DNA of 64,000 bases from Cylindrospermopsis curvispora GIHE-G1. Its GTDB lineage: Bacteria > Cyanobacteriota > Cyanobacteriia > Cyanobacteriales > Nostocaceae. Position 1 is the first letter of the stretch, and each line of letters opens with the position of its first letter. A program made the position numbers and the translations under genes. Below the pieces are notes generated by a model, which was not told the DNA's origin, ran no database searches, and saw nothing but the letters and a program-made list of their open reading frames with translations. This document shows positions 1-10,101 of this stretch, piece by piece. Where the stretch lies: assembly GCF_014489415.1 (NCBI RefSeq), contig NZ_CP060822.1, forward strand, positions 2,837,501-2,901,500, read 5' to 3'.

Positions 1-81
1 TAGGGATGGGGTATAGTTGAAGAATAATGTTCTGTTCACATATTTGTTTTACAGCTGAGACCTTTATCCAGTGAATAAATT

Positions 82-3000
82 ATGGTAAATGATAATGATG
101 ATATCCAAATTCTAATTAATAAAACTGAGCGTTTCCTCAAAGTTTCGAGGAGCGATCAAGCTATTAAAGATATTAAAGGGGTGTTGAAGGATTTTGAAAA
201 AGTTTTGGAAACTGACCCTGATAACCTTCATATTCTTAAGGTTTATGCTGAATGTTTAGTTAAATTGCATGAATTAAGGAAGGCATTGGAAGTTTTTAAA
301 AAACTTATGGAATTATCTCCAATCAATGTGAGTATTATGAGGAATTATGCCAGTGCATTGTTCGATAATGGTGAAAGTAAAGAAGCATTAAATGTTCTTG
401 AATCTGCCCTCCATATTGAGCCAAAAAATGTAAAAGTATTGAGTACATATAGCAAGATTTTGCTGAGACTCACTGATTATAAGAAAGCGTGTGAAATATT
501 TGAGCGTTCTCTACAAATTGAACCAGATAACACAATAGCTTTAAATAGTTATGGGAAAGCTCTCGCTGATTCTGGTGATTATAAAAAAGCCTGTGAAATA
601 TTTCAGCGTTCTTTACAAATTAACCCAGATAACACAATAACTTTAAATAGTTATAGGAAAGCTCTCGCTGATTCTGGTGATTATAAAAAAGCCTGTGAAA
701 TATTTGAGCGTTCCTTGCAAATTAACCCAGATAACATAATAGCTTTAACTAGTTACGGGAAAGCTCTCGCTGATTCTGGTGATTATAAAAAAGCCTGTGA
801 AATATTTGAGCGTTCCCTACAAATTGAACCAGATAACACAATAACTTTAAATACTTATGGAAAAGCTCTCGCTGATTCTGGTGATTATAAAAAAGCCTGT
901 GAAATATTTGAGCGTTCCCTACAAATTGAACCAGATAACACAATAGCTTTAAATAGTTATCGGAAAGCTCTCGCTGATTCTGGTGATTATAAAAAAGTCT
1001 GTGAAATATTTGAGCGTTCCTTGCAAATTAACCCAGATAACATAATAGCTTTAACTCGTTGCGGGAAAGCTCTCGCTGATTCTGGTGATTATAAAAAAGC
1101 CTGTGAAATATTTGAGCGTTCCTTGCAAATTAACCCAGATAACATAATAGCTTTAACTAGTTACGGGAAAGCTCTCGCTGATTCTGGTGATTATAAAAAA
1201 GCCTGTGAAATATTTGAGCGTTCTTTACAAATCAACCCAGATGATACAATAGCTTTAACTAGTTACGGGAAAGCTCTCGCTGATTCTGGTGATTATAAAA
1301 AAGCCTGTGAAATATTTGAGCGTTCTTTACAAATCAACCCAGATGATACAATAACTTTAACTAGTTACGGGAAAGCTCTCGCTGATTCTGGTGATTGTAA
1401 AAAAGCCCGGGAAATATTTGAGCATTCTCTACAAATTAAACCAGATAACACAATAACTTTAACTAGTTATGGGAAAGCTCTGGCTGATTCTGGTGATTGT
1501 AAAAAAGCCTGTGAAATATTTGAGCGTTCTTTACAAATCAACCCAGATGATACAATAGCTTTAACCAGTTATGGGAAAGCTCTGGCTGATTCTGGTGATT
1601 ATAAGAAAGCCTGTGAAATATTTGAGCGTTCTTTACAAATTAAACCAGATAACATAATAGCTTTAACTAGTTACGGGAAAGCTCTGGCTGATTCTGGTGA
1701 TTATAAGAAAGCCTGTGAAATACTTCAGCGTTCCTTACAAATTCAACCTGATAATTATATATTTTTTATATTCGCTAAGTGTTTAGAACAGCTAGGAAGA
1801 TATAAGGATGCAATCACTCAAATTGAGCAGATAGACACTAGAAAATTAAAACAATATGATGTTAATGTTATTCATATTACCTTAGGTAGACTATATTACT
1901 GTCTTAAATTGTACCAAAAAGGTGATTCTTACTTTAACTTAGCAATTGATAAGTCAGATGATAAGGAGAAGTCCATACTATCTAGTGCGAGAAGTATCCT
2001 AGCTAATAATCCTCATAACGAGAATGCTGTAAAAATGTTACGACAAATTACTGAAGATTCACCAAGATATGGTGAGGCCTGGGAAATGTTAAGACTAAAC
2101 ACTAGTCAAAAAGAATATTTTGAAATGGTTCATCCTGATTATGATCATGCTTTAAATGATGCTCAAATTCTTAATAGATCAATTTATCACAAAATTGCTA
2201 ATGAGATTAGTATGCTTAAAGCAATTGCTTACAGAATATTACGTGCTTGCAAAGATGAAAATGAGGTACTCACTTCTATTATTGCAAGCATTGAAGATGT
2301 ATTGGAACAGATTAACAGTCGTCGCGCAGCAGAAAAATCAGAACTTGAATTTTTTAGTACCGACGAAACTATTGCCAATACCAATAATAAATATCAACAT
2401 ATCCTAGAAGTCGTTGCTAAAACCGCTCATGATATTTCTGATTTTGTTAACAACGAATTAGCAATTATTGAATCTAAAACTCGACGTATGATTAAGAAAA
2501 CTCCCTATGAAGACCCTCAGTATATTCAATTCAACAAACTGTTAATACAGCTAGAGTTGAGTCAAGCTGCTCTTAATGATTTAAAAGCAATTAATGAAGG
2601 TATTAAACTTAAAAAACATCACTTTCCAGTTAGGAAACTATTTGAAAAATGGGAATCTAATACTCAAATTGATAATGCTTGTATTACTCTAAATATCCAA
2701 AATGGTGACTCATATTTTAATGGTGATGAAGAAAAAATTAAGAGTGTTATCAATGAATTAGTAGAAAATTCCATCAAACATAACTCTCAAAAAGCAGATT
2801 TGCAAATTCAGATTATTTCCCGAGATACTGTCAATCCTTCAGGAATTCGTGGTGCTAGGATTCCCGGTTCACAGAAATATCTATTTATTGAGTTTAATGA
2901 TAACGGTCAAGGTATCAGTCCCAGTAGGAAAGATTGGATATTTCAACCTATGAACACTACAGCAACAGAAGGTTATGGTAGCGGTTTGGGATTATTCATT

Positions 3001-3102
3001 ATCCGCAAAACATTAATTCAGATGAATGGATATATTCAGGAAACTGGACAGAAAGGAGCTACATTTGAAATTTATATTCCCTATACTGAAGACAATCCCT
3101 AA
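82..3102 (+). CDS. TPR-repeat histidine kinase, soluble, orphan
   Basis: A 1006-residue protein. Residues about 20-130 are degenerate TPRs. Residues 131-572 are 13 consecutive 34-residue TPR units of the type [16 protein letters not shown] linker follows, then a C-terminal histidine-kinase-like region. A candidate phospho-acceptor lies in AHDISDF (H783). The GHKL ATPase boxes are clear: N box [11 protein letters not shown] (N891), G1 box DNGQG (D940) and G2 box GYGSGLGL (from G964). I see no transmembrane segment, so it is probably cytosolic, with the TPR array acting as a protein-docking or sensory input. No response regulator lies next to it. Its stop overlaps that of the convergent cysK gene by 4 bases. 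The kinase call is good; the signal and partner are unknown. Confidence 0.85.
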   Translation: MVNDNDDIQILINKTERFLKVSRSDQAIKDIKGVLKDFEKVLETDPDNLHILKVYAECLVKLHELRKALEVFKKLMELSPINVSIMRNYASALFDNGESKEALNVLESALHIEPKNVKVLSTYSKILLRLTDYKKACEIFERSLQIEPDNTIALNSYGKALADSGDYKKACEIFQRSLQINPDNTITLNSYRKALADSGDYKKACEIFERSLQINPDNIIALTSYGKALADSGDYKKACEIFERSLQIEPDNTITLNTYGKALADSGDYKKACEIFERSLQIEPDNTIALNSYRKALADSGDYKKVCEIFERSLQINPDNIIALTRCGKALADSGDYKKACEIFERSLQINPDNIIALTSYGKALADSGDYKKACEIFERSLQINPDDTIALTSYGKALADSGDYKKACEIFERSLQINPDDTITLTSYGKALADSGDCKKAREIFEHSLQIKPDNTITLTSYGKALADSGDCKKACEIFERSLQINPDDTIALTSYGKALADSGDYKKACEIFERSLQIKPDNIIALTSYGKALADSGDYKKACEILQRSLQIQPDNYIFFIFAKCLEQLGRYKDAITQIEQIDTRKLKQYDVNVIHITLGRLYYCLKLYQKGDSYFNLAIDKSDDKEKSILSSARSILANNPHNENAVKMLRQITEDSPRYGEAWEMLRLNTSQKEYFEMVHPDYDHALNDAQILNRSIYHKIANEISMLKAIAYRILRACKDENEVLTSIIASIEDVLEQINSRRAAEKSELEFFSTDETIANTNNKYQHILEVVAKTAHDISDFVNNELAIIESKTRRMIKKTPYEDPQYIQFNKLLIQLELSQAALNDLKAINEGIKLKKHHFPVRKLFEKWESNTQIDNACITLNIQNGDSYFNGDEEKIKSVINELVENSIKHNSQKADLQIQIISRDTVNPSGIRGARIPGSQKYLFIEFNDNGQGISPSRKDWIFQPMNTTATEGYGSGLGLFIIRKTLIQMNGYIQETGQKGATFEIYIPYTEDNP
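472..1797 (+). repeat. 13 tandem 102-bp coding repeats (TPR units)
   Basis: Thirteen in-frame 102-bp units encode 34-residue TPRs 1-13 of the kinase gene. The units are nearly identical at the DNA level, including synonymous sites (for example GCTCTCGCTGATTCTGGTGA recurs almost unchanged). This indicates recent expansion or ongoing homogenisation rather than protein-level selection alone. Variation is concentrated at a few positions: NPDN/EPDN/KPDN, DNT/DDT/DNI, and TSYG/NSYG/NSYR. Confidence 0.95.
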
Positions 3103-4073
3103 CCCATTACCAAACCTTTAGTCGCTAACCACTCGGGATTAAATATACGCGACTGATAACGAGACCCACTATCACATAAAATAGTCACAATAGTATGTCC
3201 TGGACCCAACTCCCTAGCTAAAGCTACAGCTGCACCAACATTAATCCCCGTTGAACCACCCATTAATAAACCATCTTTTCTTAACAACTGATATACCACT
3301 CTCAAAGCTTCCTGATCATTAATTTGAATCGCATCATCAATGGGAACATCCTCCATATTCGCTGTAATCCTACTATTACCAATTCCCTCGGTGATGGAAT
3401 TACCCTCTATACTTATCTTACCAGTTTTAATATAACTATATAAACCACTACCCAAGGGATCAGCAACCACACATTTAATATTAGAATTCTTTTCTTTTAA
3501 GCACATTGCCACCCCAGCATAAGTTCCCCCTGTTCCAGTTGCTGCTACCCAACCATCTATTTTACCACCTGTCTGTTGCCAAATTTCCTCCCCCGTGGTC
3601 TCGTAATGAGCACAACGATTGGCTAAATTGTCAAATTGATTCGCCCAAATGGCATTAGACATTTCCTCAGCTATTCTACCAGACAGTCGCACGTAGTTGT
3701 TAGGATCTTTATAGGGCACTGCTGGTACTGGACGAACTTCCGCCCCTAATGTTGTCAGCGCCTCTATTTTTTCCTGGGACTGGGTATTGGGAATAATGAT
3801 CAAACATTTATAACCTTTAGCATTACATATATGAGCTAATCCAATCCCTGTGTTACCCGCAGTTCCCTCTACCACAGTACCACCAGGTCTTAATAAACCC
3901 TTTTTTTCTGCATCTTCAATTATGTACAGTGCAGCTCGATCCTTCACAGATCCCCCAGGATTGAGAAATTCTGCTTTACCTAAAATCTCACAACCGGTTT
4001 CTTCACTAAAGCTGTTCAGTCTGATTAGTGGAGTGTTGCCAATTGCGCCAATAAATCCTCTCTTGATATCCAT
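3099..4073 (-). CDS. cysK: Cysteine synthase (O-acetylserine sulfhydrylase)
   Basis: A PLP enzyme that makes cysteine from O-acetylserine and sulfide. Its 324 residues match the family length. The PLP lysine is K44 in GGSVKDRA. The substrate loop reads GTAGNTG (about 66-72), the phosphate-binding glycine loop is GTGGT, and the C-terminal GGSTG motif is present. The GTAGNTG loop is a variant of the TSGNTG commonly seen in CysK, so a CBS-like or CysM-like specificity cannot be excluded. It is a single gene, convergent with the TPR kinase; the 125 bases upstream separate it from the peroxiredoxin gene on the same strand. Confidence 0.85.
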   Translation of the reverse strand: MDIKRGFIGAIGNTPLIRLNSFSEETGCEILGKAEFLNPGGSVKDRAALYIIEDAEKKGLLRPGGTVVEGTAGNTGIGLAHICNAKGYKCLIIIPNTQSQEKIEALTTLGAEVRPVPAVPYKDPNNYVRLSGRIAEEMSNAIWANQFDNLANRCAHYETTGEEIWQQTGGKIDGWVAATGTGGTYAGVAMCLKEKNSNIKCVVADPLGSGLYSYIKTGKISIEGNSITEGIGNSRITANMEDVPIDDAIQINDQEALRVVYQLLRKDGLLMGGSTGINVGAAVALARELGPGHTIVTILCDSGSRYQSRIFNPEWLATKGLVMG

Positions 4074-4198
4074 ATTAATAAACTTATTGTTTTATAGTTT
4101 CCCCTAATATATACTCTATATATACTCCCACTTTTAGTGATTATATGCCAGGCGAGTCAGCGGGAGCTTGACACGTCCTGGACTTGAAGATCCAATCC

Positions 4199-4837
4199 CT
4201 ACCTATTGGGTTGGGGGGTCAACCGTAAATAGGGTTTGATTTCTTGATAACCCTTGGGAAATTTCTCTTTCAGAACTTCTGGGTCTTTTAGGGATGGTAC
4301 AATTACGCAATCATCTCCGTCTTTCCAATCCGCTGGAGTTGCTACACTGTAGTTATCAGTTAATTGCAGGGAATCAATGACTCGCAACAGCTCATCAAAG
4401 TTACGTCCGGTGCTGGGAGGATAGGTGAAGGAAAGACGAAGTTTTTTATTGGGATCAATGACAAATACGGAGCGCACTGTAATATTGGCCGCCGCATTTG
4501 GGTGAATCATATCATATAGCTCGGAAACCTTTTTGTCTGGATCCGCTATAATTGGATAGTTTAATGTGGTGCTTTGGGTTTCTTCAATATCCCCTACCCA
4601 TCCTTGGTGGGATTCTACATCGTCCACACTCAATGCGATCGCCTTGACGTTACGTTTGTCAAATTCGGGTTTTAATTTAGCAACTGTGCCTAATTCTGTG
4701 GTACAAACAGGTGTGTAATCAGCGGGATGGGAAAACAGCACTACCCAGCTGTCACCCGCCCACTCATAAAAGTTGATTTCACCATGTGTTGATGCTTGTG
4801 TAAAGTTTGGTACTGTATCACCAAGATGGAGAGCCAT
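4199..4837 (-). CDS. 1-Cys peroxiredoxin (Prx6 type)
   Basis: A thiol peroxidase that reduces hydrogen peroxide and alkyl hydroperoxides. It has 212 residues, the usual length for Prx6-type enzymes. The peroxidatic cysteine is C45 in HPADYTPVCTTELG, and the long C-terminal extension ending in a PYLRLTPQP-like tail is typical of this class. There is no obvious resolving cysteine. It is transcribed alone with about 230 bases upstream before the next minus-strand gene. In cyanobacteria this class protects cells during oxidative stress; no regulatory site could be assigned here. Confidence 0.9.
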   Translation of the reverse strand: MALHLGDTVPNFTQASTHGEINFYEWAGDSWVVLFSHPADYTPVCTTELGTVAKLKPEFDKRNVKAIALSVDDVESHQGWVGDIEETQSTTLNYPIIADPDKKVSELYDMIHPNAAANITVRSVFVIDPNKKLRLSFTYPPSTGRNFDELLRVIDSLQLTDNYSVATPADWKDGDDCVIVPSLKDPEVLKEKFPKGYQEIKPYLRLTPQPNR

Positions 4838-5067
4838 ACTAGATTCCCTGTAATTAGAAAAGATAATTATTTTGCGCTACCACTATAACATAAATCGGTC
4901 TTTATCGTAAACGGACTTTACTAGTTGCAACAAATTTTTACAAACTCTCTACATACCCTATCTCGTTGTGTGGGTTTAATGTCTGCAAGCATTTTTTACA
5001 GCTGTAGCATCCCACAACCGAGCTGGGCTGGAACACCAGCACCTACGCTATGAAACCTTAAGGTTTA

Positions 5068-5526
5068 TCATAATCCTAGTCTAATTCCTCTTGCCATCAT
5101 TGAAGCAAACAGGGGAATTACACTAAATCCCACAAGCTCTAGACGAATAATAGTTTTGAGTAGGTTTATTTTCTCGGGACTGACTTCCGGGGAATTCTGA
5201 TTACGGAGATTTTTAATCCACATCAAAAATGAAAAGGTGGGATACAAGGATAATAACCCAACCAGGATAAATATGGATATTTTCAACCAGAAAACCGGTT
5301 GATGAGTATAGTATGCTGCTCCTTTCTCTAAATATAAAACCCTAAGAACACCTGTGATTAACACCGTAACCCCTGCAATTCCGTAGGCGCTATCAGCTAT
5401 GAGAACTCGCCATCCTTCTTTATTGGTTAGGTCTGGTTTAAGGGTAAATAGTTCTGTACATAAGGAACCAAATATAATTGCTAAGCTCAAATAGTGTAAA
5501 TAGGCGACTATCGCATTAATCAACAT
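5068..5526 (-). CDS. DUF2214-family membrane protein
   Basis: A 152-residue integral membrane protein with four predicted helices at roughly 5-27, 45-68, 78-102 and 128-150. The sequence, including the N-terminal AYLHYLSLA and GIRLGL at the C-terminus, fits the DUF2214 family common in cyanobacteria, whose function is unknown. It lies 56 bases downstream of the YgfZ-like gene on the same strand and could be cotranscribed. No catalytic motif is visible. Confidence 0.7.
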   Translation of the reverse strand: MLINAIVAYLHYLSLAIIFGSLCTELFTLKPDLTNKEGWRVLIADSAYGIAGVTVLITGVLRVLYLEKGAAYYTHQPVFWLKISIFILVGLLSLYPTFSFLMWIKNLRNQNSPEVSPEKINLLKTIIRLELVGFSVIPLFASMMARGIRLGL

Positions 5527-5582
5527 AAATTCATCCTAAATGAAATCCTAAATTAAAAACCTCATAAATTGCCCTACCTCAA

Positions 5583-6572
5583 TTATTGAGGATACTCCCG
5601 GGAAACAAAGGGGACTGGCACAATTTCTCCTTGAGTTTCTCCCACTTCTACAGTTAAACCCACACCTCCTGCTTTCGCACGAATATAACCTAACCCAAAG
5701 TGTCCTTCGGGAGTTTCTATGTAGCTGGTAAGCTTACCAACTTTTTCCCCCGATATGGTAATTATAGTTCCCGGTTGTGCACAATTTTTTAGCTTAATTC
5801 CCCATAAATGTTGTTTTACCCCTTTGTAAGTATTTAGTCTGGCAATGGTCTCTTGACCAATGTAACAACCCTTATTAAACGAAACTGTCTGCCAAAGACC
5901 AACTTCTAAGGGATTATAATCATCCGTTAACTCCGCATCGGGAGCGGGCCGACCTTGCGAAATCCGCAACATTTCCCAATGGCGATCGCTCAGTTTGACT
6001 GCTCCCCAATCTAGGAGTTGCTGCCAAATTTGCTGTTTTTCTGCTCTGGGGAGAATTAGGGTATAGCCAGGTATAGCTAATCCAGTACCAACGGCAAAAA
6101 TGATGCCATTGATTGAAATGTGATGGCCGTCAGGTTGACTCAGAAGTGATGCTGCACCCAGTTTGCTGATTATGGTATCACTTTCTGGACCTAGGAGGGT
6201 GAATGTTGCTGTTTGGTCAGTTATGTCCGTCAGGGTCACCTGGTCTGCGAAAAATATATAACGGTCTAACCAGGAGAGTAAAAATTCCCGCCGATTGGGT
6301 GAGACTAGTAGTAATACTCTATCTTCTAGGACATATCCAGTCACTAAATCTATAGTTCTAGCTGTGGAAGTGACCATCACAGTGTCACAGCCACTACCTG
6401 GTTGTAAAGATTGAAAGTTATTAGTGCTTTGATTGTGTAAAAAACGCAATCTATCTTCACCAGTAACTTCAATTCTTCCCCAATGGGAGCGATCGCAAAT
6501 AGCAGTTCTGGTTTTAGCTGCATAAACAGCTGCTCTATCTTCGCTATCAATTAAAGATGTTAACATAATCAC
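5583..6572 (-). CDS. ygfZ: YgfZ/GcvT-like folate-binding protein
   Basis: A 329-residue protein of the YgfZ (IbaG/Iba57-like) family, which works with tetrahydrofolate in assembly or repair of certain Fe-S enzymes. The family motif KGCYIGQE is at residues 234-241 with the signature cysteine C236. The N-terminal half has the GcvT-like fold pattern (FLHNQSTNNF). It is the last gene before the DUF2214 protein and lies below a strong hairpin (6596-6623) that separates it from the small secreted protein upstream. nfu and sufE are also in the window but 17 kb away, so there is no operon link. Confidence 0.85.
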   Translation of the reverse strand: MIMLTSLIDSEDRAAVYAAKTRTAICDRSHWGRIEVTGEDRLRFLHNQSTNNFQSLQPGSGCDTVMVTSTARTIDLVTGYVLEDRVLLLVSPNRREFLLSWLDRYIFFADQVTLTDITDQTATFTLLGPESDTIISKLGAASLLSQPDGHHISINGIIFAVGTGLAIPGYTLILPRAEKQQIWQQLLDWGAVKLSDRHWEMLRISQGRPAPDAELTDDYNPLEVGLWQTVSFNKGCYIGQETIARLNTYKGVKQHLWGIKLKNCAQPGTIITISGEKVGKLTSYIETPEGHFGLGYIRAKAGGVGLTVEVGETQGEIVPVPFVSREYPQ

Positions 6573-6595
6573 CCACCTATTTATTTTTATTCGCT

Positions 6596-6623
6596 TTGTG
6601 CGTTACAAAACGGTAACGCACAA
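6596..6623 (-). terminator. Perfect 11-bp hairpin between two minus-strand genes
   Basis: TTGTGCGTTAC at 6596-6606 is perfectly complementary to GTAACGCACAA at 6613-6623 around a 6-base loop. It lies 7 bases past the stop of the 6630-6998 gene and upstream of ygfZ. On the minus strand it is followed by an A-rich rather than a T-rich run, so it may act as a terminator, an mRNA stabiliser or a dispersed palindrome. Confidence 0.55.
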
Positions 6624-6629
6624 AAACAA

Positions 6630-6998
6630 CTACTTTCTTTCTGTATTACTACCATCAGTATTGTCACCAGATCTATTTTCTTCTACTTTTACCTTTGATG
6701 GCTGCTGATTTTGCAATATCTGATTTTGACGGGCTTTAAAGGCTGCTGCTGCATCTTCTAACTGTTGATTTTGCTGATTAGGATCCCAGTTCAATGGGCC
6801 GAAGTTCAACCGATGAATTATATTGAACATATCAAGTCCCGAATCATTTGCCAAAGGATTTGTATTATCCGGACTACTCAAAGGTTGACTTGTATTAGCG
6901 ATATTAGCAAAACTTGGTTGTGGCGCAAACGAACTAATAAGACCTATTCCCGCACCACAAGCCAGCAAAAGTTTACCCATCAAAAAGTACTTGTTCAT
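6630..6998 (-). CDS. Small secreted protein, function unknown
   Basis: A 122-residue protein I do not recognise. Residues 1-31 form a signal peptide: basic NKYFLMGK, a hydrophobic stretch, then a SFA-type cleavage site near 31. The mature part is low-complexity, rich in N, Q and D, with an amphipathic QNQQLEDAAAAFKARQNQ stretch that may be helical. It sits 33 bases downstream of the ABC-2 permease gene on the same strand and could be part of that transcript. No conserved domain is apparent. Confidence 0.6.
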   Translation of the reverse strand: MNKYFLMGKLLLACGAGIGLISSFAPQPSFANIANTSQPLSSPDNTNPLANDSGLDMFNIIHRLNFGPLNWDPNQQNQQLEDAAAAFKARQNQILQNQQPSKVKVEENRSGDNTDGSNTERK

Positions 6999-7031
6999 GA
7001 TTTCCCTCCATTTTTGTCTGTTTTAACAAGG

Positions 7032-7910
7032 TTAGGCTAATGTTTTGCGTAGTTGGGGTTGAATGCTTACTAAAGCCACTATTGCAAATCCCAATAATAC
7101 TAACAAGGATCCTCCAAAGCTAACATTACCCCAAAACACCTCCATCACCACATCATTTAGTCCCCAATTACTATTGAGATATAAATGCCTAATTGGCTCT
7201 ATGGCATAGCTCAAAGGGTTCAGGGCAACTACAATTTTTAACCATTCTGGCATAAAAGATAATGGAGCTAAGGCTGTACTGGCAAATAACAGAGGCAAAT
7301 TAGTTACAAAAATTACTGCTATTAGTTCAATATGTCCAGGTAAAGCAAAGGCCAAACCCAGGGAAATAGCTGTAACTCCTAGTGCCAGTAAAAATACGAT
7401 CAAGGCGATCGCCACCAATCCATTAATATCTGGTAGTCCTGCTCCTAGCATTGCTGCTGCACCGACTATCACTGCTGCTTGAAGTAAACTTTGGCTAATG
7501 ATGAAAATAGCAGAAGCAAACACAATAGAAAACCGAGAAGCTAAAGGTGCTACCAGTAACCGGTTTAAAAAGCCAAATTCCCGATCAAACATGACAGGTA
7601 ACCCGGCATTTAAAGCGCCAGCAAAAGCGGTAAATACTATCACACCAGCAGCTAAAAATTGTCCGTAATTAGCAGTAGAACCAAATAAACCCTGGGGGGC
7701 ATTTTGGAACAATGCGCCGAATAACACTAACCACATTACCGGTTGAATAATACCAGCTATGAGGGTAGAAGGACGACGCTGTAGTTGAATAAATAGACGA
7801 CGGGTTAGGGCTAAGGTTTCTTGGGTGATTTCCCCAATAAAACTAGATCCAGTTTCAGAAACCATAAGCGAGGGAGAAGTAACTGATGGTAAATTGATAT
7901 CTGTCTTCAT
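7032..7910 (-). CDS. ABC-2 type transporter permease (DrrB-like)
   Basis: A 292-residue permease with a soluble N-terminus and about six transmembrane helices between residues 55 and 285. It resembles DrrB/NodJ-type ABC-2 exporters, including the LNPLSYAIEPIR stretch before the last helices. It lies 82 bases downstream of the ATPase gene on the same strand; together they should form an exporter of an unknown hydrophobic or glycolipid-like substrate. Confidence 0.85.
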   Translation of the reverse strand: MKTDINLPSVTSPSLMVSETGSSFIGEITQETLALTRRLFIQLQRRPSTLIAGIIQPVMWLVLFGALFQNAPQGLFGSTANYGQFLAAGVIVFTAFAGALNAGLPVMFDREFGFLNRLLVAPLASRFSIVFASAIFIISQSLLQAAVIVGAAAMLGAGLPDINGLVAIALIVFLLALGVTAISLGLAFALPGHIELIAVIFVTNLPLLFASTALAPLSFMPEWLKIVVALNPLSYAIEPIRHLYLNSNWGLNDVVMEVFWGNVSFGGSLLVLLGFAIVALVSIQPQLRKTLA

Positions 7911-7992
7911 AATGATTTAGAAGTGGTAACTTTATCGATGAATATATGAGGATTCTTAGATCCCCTGTGGGATGGGTTGAAATTTTCCCAAC

Positions 7993-9012
7993 CTATCTCA
8001 TATTTTGCTTTTTCTCCGCTTTAGGATCACGATTAGCCACTGCTGCTAATTCCGCATCCATTAATGTCTTACCAGTAGCAGCCAAGTAAACATCATCTAA
8101 ACTGGGACGGGATTGGGCAATACCAAAAATTGGTAGACCTACATTACTTAAAGTCTGCTGAATAGTAATTAGGGCATCATTTTGCGGGGTAACTACTAAA
8201 TTCAGAGAATTACCCTGAGCAGAATTAATGATTATTTCCTGCACAAAAGGTAGAGTTGCCAATAAATTCTTGGCCTTGTCTACTTCCTCCTGATGTGAAA
8301 ACTCCCGGATGCGCAAAGTAATGCGATCGCCTCCCACTTGATCTTTTAATTGAGCAGGTGTACCAGTAGCAATTACCAGACCCTTATCTATAATTGCCAC
8401 TTTATCTGCCAAAGCATCAATCTCTTCTAAATAGTGACTAGTGATGACTACAGTAGTACCAGCGGCTCGTAATTTCCGCAAGAAATCCCAGACTACAATT
8501 CGACTTTCTATGTCCAATCCCACCGTTGGTTCATCCAAAACTAACACATCTGGGGAATGTAACAACCCAGCTGCTAAATCTAGACGTTTACGTAAACCAC
8601 CAGAATAGGTTCCAGTTTTTTGATCTGCATATTCCTGTAAACCAAGCAATTCCAACACCTTAGCAATCCGTTCCTTGATTGCTGCACCGGGTAGATGATA
8701 AAGAGCTGCTTGCAGTTGTAATAGTTCTCTACCTGTTAATATCTTATCTATGGCTACCTCCTGAGCGACATAACCCAACCTTTGTCGTGCCAATTTGGGA
8801 TGGTCCACAACAGATATACCCGAAACTTGAACTTTTCCAGCATCTGGGGTAGTCAGAGTACAAAGAGCGCGGAGAGTAGTAGTTTTACCTGCACCATTGG
8901 GACCAAGTAAACCAAAGATTTCTCCCGATTGTACCTCAAAAGAGACATCTTTGACTGCGACGACCTTACCGTAGCTTTTCCTTAGATGTTCGATTAAAAC
9001 GGCTGAAGCCAT
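7993..9012 (-). CDS. ABC transporter ATP-binding protein (DrrA-like)
   Basis: ATPase partner of the downstream ABC-2 permease. It has Walker A GPNGAGKTT, the Q-loop region YVAQEVA, the ABC signature YSGGLRKR, Walker B VLVLDEP and the H-loop ITSHYLEE. A DrrA-like C-terminal domain ends in PSLDDVYLAATG. The open frame extends to 9069, but the sequence before MASAVLIEHL looks non-native, so I start at the ATG at 9012 (339 residues). It diverges from phnC across the Pho-box region. The exported substrate is unknown. Confidence 0.88.
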   Translation of the reverse strand: MASAVLIEHLRKSYGKVVAVKDVSFEVQSGEIFGLLGPNGAGKTTTLRALCTLTTPDAGKVQVSGISVVDHPKLARQRLGYVAQEVAIDKILTGRELLQLQAALYHLPGAAIKERIAKVLELLGLQEYADQKTGTYSGGLRKRLDLAAGLLHSPDVLVLDEPTVGLDIESRIVVWDFLRKLRAAGTTVVITSHYLEEIDALADKVAIIDKGLVIATGTPAQLKDQVGGDRITLRIREFSHQEEVDKAKNLLATLPFVQEIIINSAQGNSLNLVVTPQNDALITIQQTLSNVGLPIFGIAQSRPSLDDVYLAATGKTLMDAELAAVANRDPKAEKKQNMR

Positions 9013-9153
9013 AGTCCTATACGTTTCCCAACAATTTATCTCCCATTTTACCGAAAAAATCAGTTTCACGCTTTGCCATTTCCTGTAGTTTGGGTGATTG
9101 TTAGTAATGGTTAGTCTTCATCGAATGTTAAGAAATCCAATATCACATCTAAA

Positions 9154-9183
9154 ATTATCCTTTACTTAACTATTACTTAACCA
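9154..9183 (+). promoter_or_regulatory. Candidate Pho box upstream of phnC
   Basis: Three 8-mers start exactly 11 bases apart: ATTATCCT (9154), CTTAACTA (9165) and CTTAACCA (9176). They resemble the cyanobacterial SphR/PhoB repeat, roughly PyTTAAPyPy(T/A). A further GTTAACTT lies at 9190, off register. The position, about 50 bases before the phnC start, suits phosphate-starvation activation of the phosphonate operon. This is inferred from pattern only. Confidence 0.5.
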
Positions 9184-9233
9184 ACCGCTGTTAACTTGAT
9201 GTCAGACTAGACTATGAATAAACAATAACCACA

Positions 9234-10019
9234 GTGAGTATTACGATTGACAATGTTTCCAAGGATTTTAAAGGCAAAGTGGCACTGAAACAAGTGTCAT
9301 GTAGCATACATGAGGGAGACATGGTCGCCCTAATTGGTGCGTCTGGTTCAGGAAAGTCCACACTCTTGCGGCACATTAATGGCTTACAAACTGCTGATGC
9401 TGGTGAAGTCACCGTATATGGTACCACCTTGCAAAGTCAGGGAAAACTACATTCAAAAGTCAGACTATTACGCAGTCGCATTGGTTGTATTTTCCAGCAG
9501 TTTAATCTAGTAAATCGGTTAACAGTAATTGAGAATGTTTTGGTTGGTAACCTGGCCAGAGTGTCTCCTTTACGTTCAACACTACATTTGTTTACTAAAG
9601 AAGAAAAAATTCAAGCCCTAGCTGCGCTGGAACAGGTCGGAATTCTCGAGCATGCTTACAAACGAGCCTCTACGATTTCGGGAGGACAACAGCAAAGGGT
9701 AGCCATTGCTCGTTGTTTAGTTCAGAGGGCAAAGATTATATTAGCGGATGAACCGATTGCTTCATTAGACCCAGAGTCAGCACGTAAAGTAATGGAGTTG
9801 CTGGTACAGCTCAACCGAGATAATGGAATTAGTATAGTAGCTTCTTTACATCAAATTCAAATGGTAAGAAACTACTTTAGTAGGGTAATTGCCTTGAAGG
9901 ATGGAGAAGTAAAATTCGATGGACCAACCGTAGAATTGGATGATAGGAAACTAAATCAAATTTATGGTGCAGCTGTCGAAGAATTGGTAATGAGAGGACA
10001 TGGTGAAGTGTTGCTATAA
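9234..10019 (+). CDS. phnC: Phosphonate/phosphite ABC transporter ATPase PhnC
   Basis: A 261-residue ATPase of the phosphonate (PhnC) group, energising uptake of phosphonates or phosphite. It has Walker A GASGSGKST, ABC signature SGGQQQRVA, Walker B ILADEP and the PhnC-type stretch CIFQQFNLVNRLTV. The start is GTG at 9234. It is the first gene of phnC-phnD-phnE, followed after 82 bases by phnD. No C-P lyase or phosphite dehydrogenase gene is present nearby, so how the substrate is used is unknown from this window. Confidence 0.92.
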   Translation: MSITIDNVSKDFKGKVALKQVSCSIHEGDMVALIGASGSGKSTLLRHINGLQTADAGEVTVYGTTLQSQGKLHSKVRLLRSRIGCIFQQFNLVNRLTVIENVLVGNLARVSPLRSTLHLFTKEEKIQALAALEQVGILEHAYKRASTISGGQQQRVAIARCLVQRAKIILADEPIASLDPESARKVMELLVQLNRDNGISIVASLHQIQMVRNYFSRVIALKDGEVKFDGPTVELDDRKLNQIYGAAVEELVMRGHGEVLL

Positions 10020-10101
10020 TTCCTAAACTCAAGTTTTTCCGCATTTAAATCTTGCGCACCACCAGAAAATATCACTTATAAAACATCACTGAGGAATAGC
10101 C

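Noticed and set aside
472-1797. Regular direct repeats considered as a CRISPR array
   Set aside because: Units are 102 bp, contiguous, in frame and encode TPRs; there are no spacers and no cas genes.
4151-4184. Possible RNA gene with CCAGG...CCTGG ends between the cysK and peroxiredoxin genes
   Set aside because: No tRNA arms or known RNA motif; only a 5-bp outer stem.
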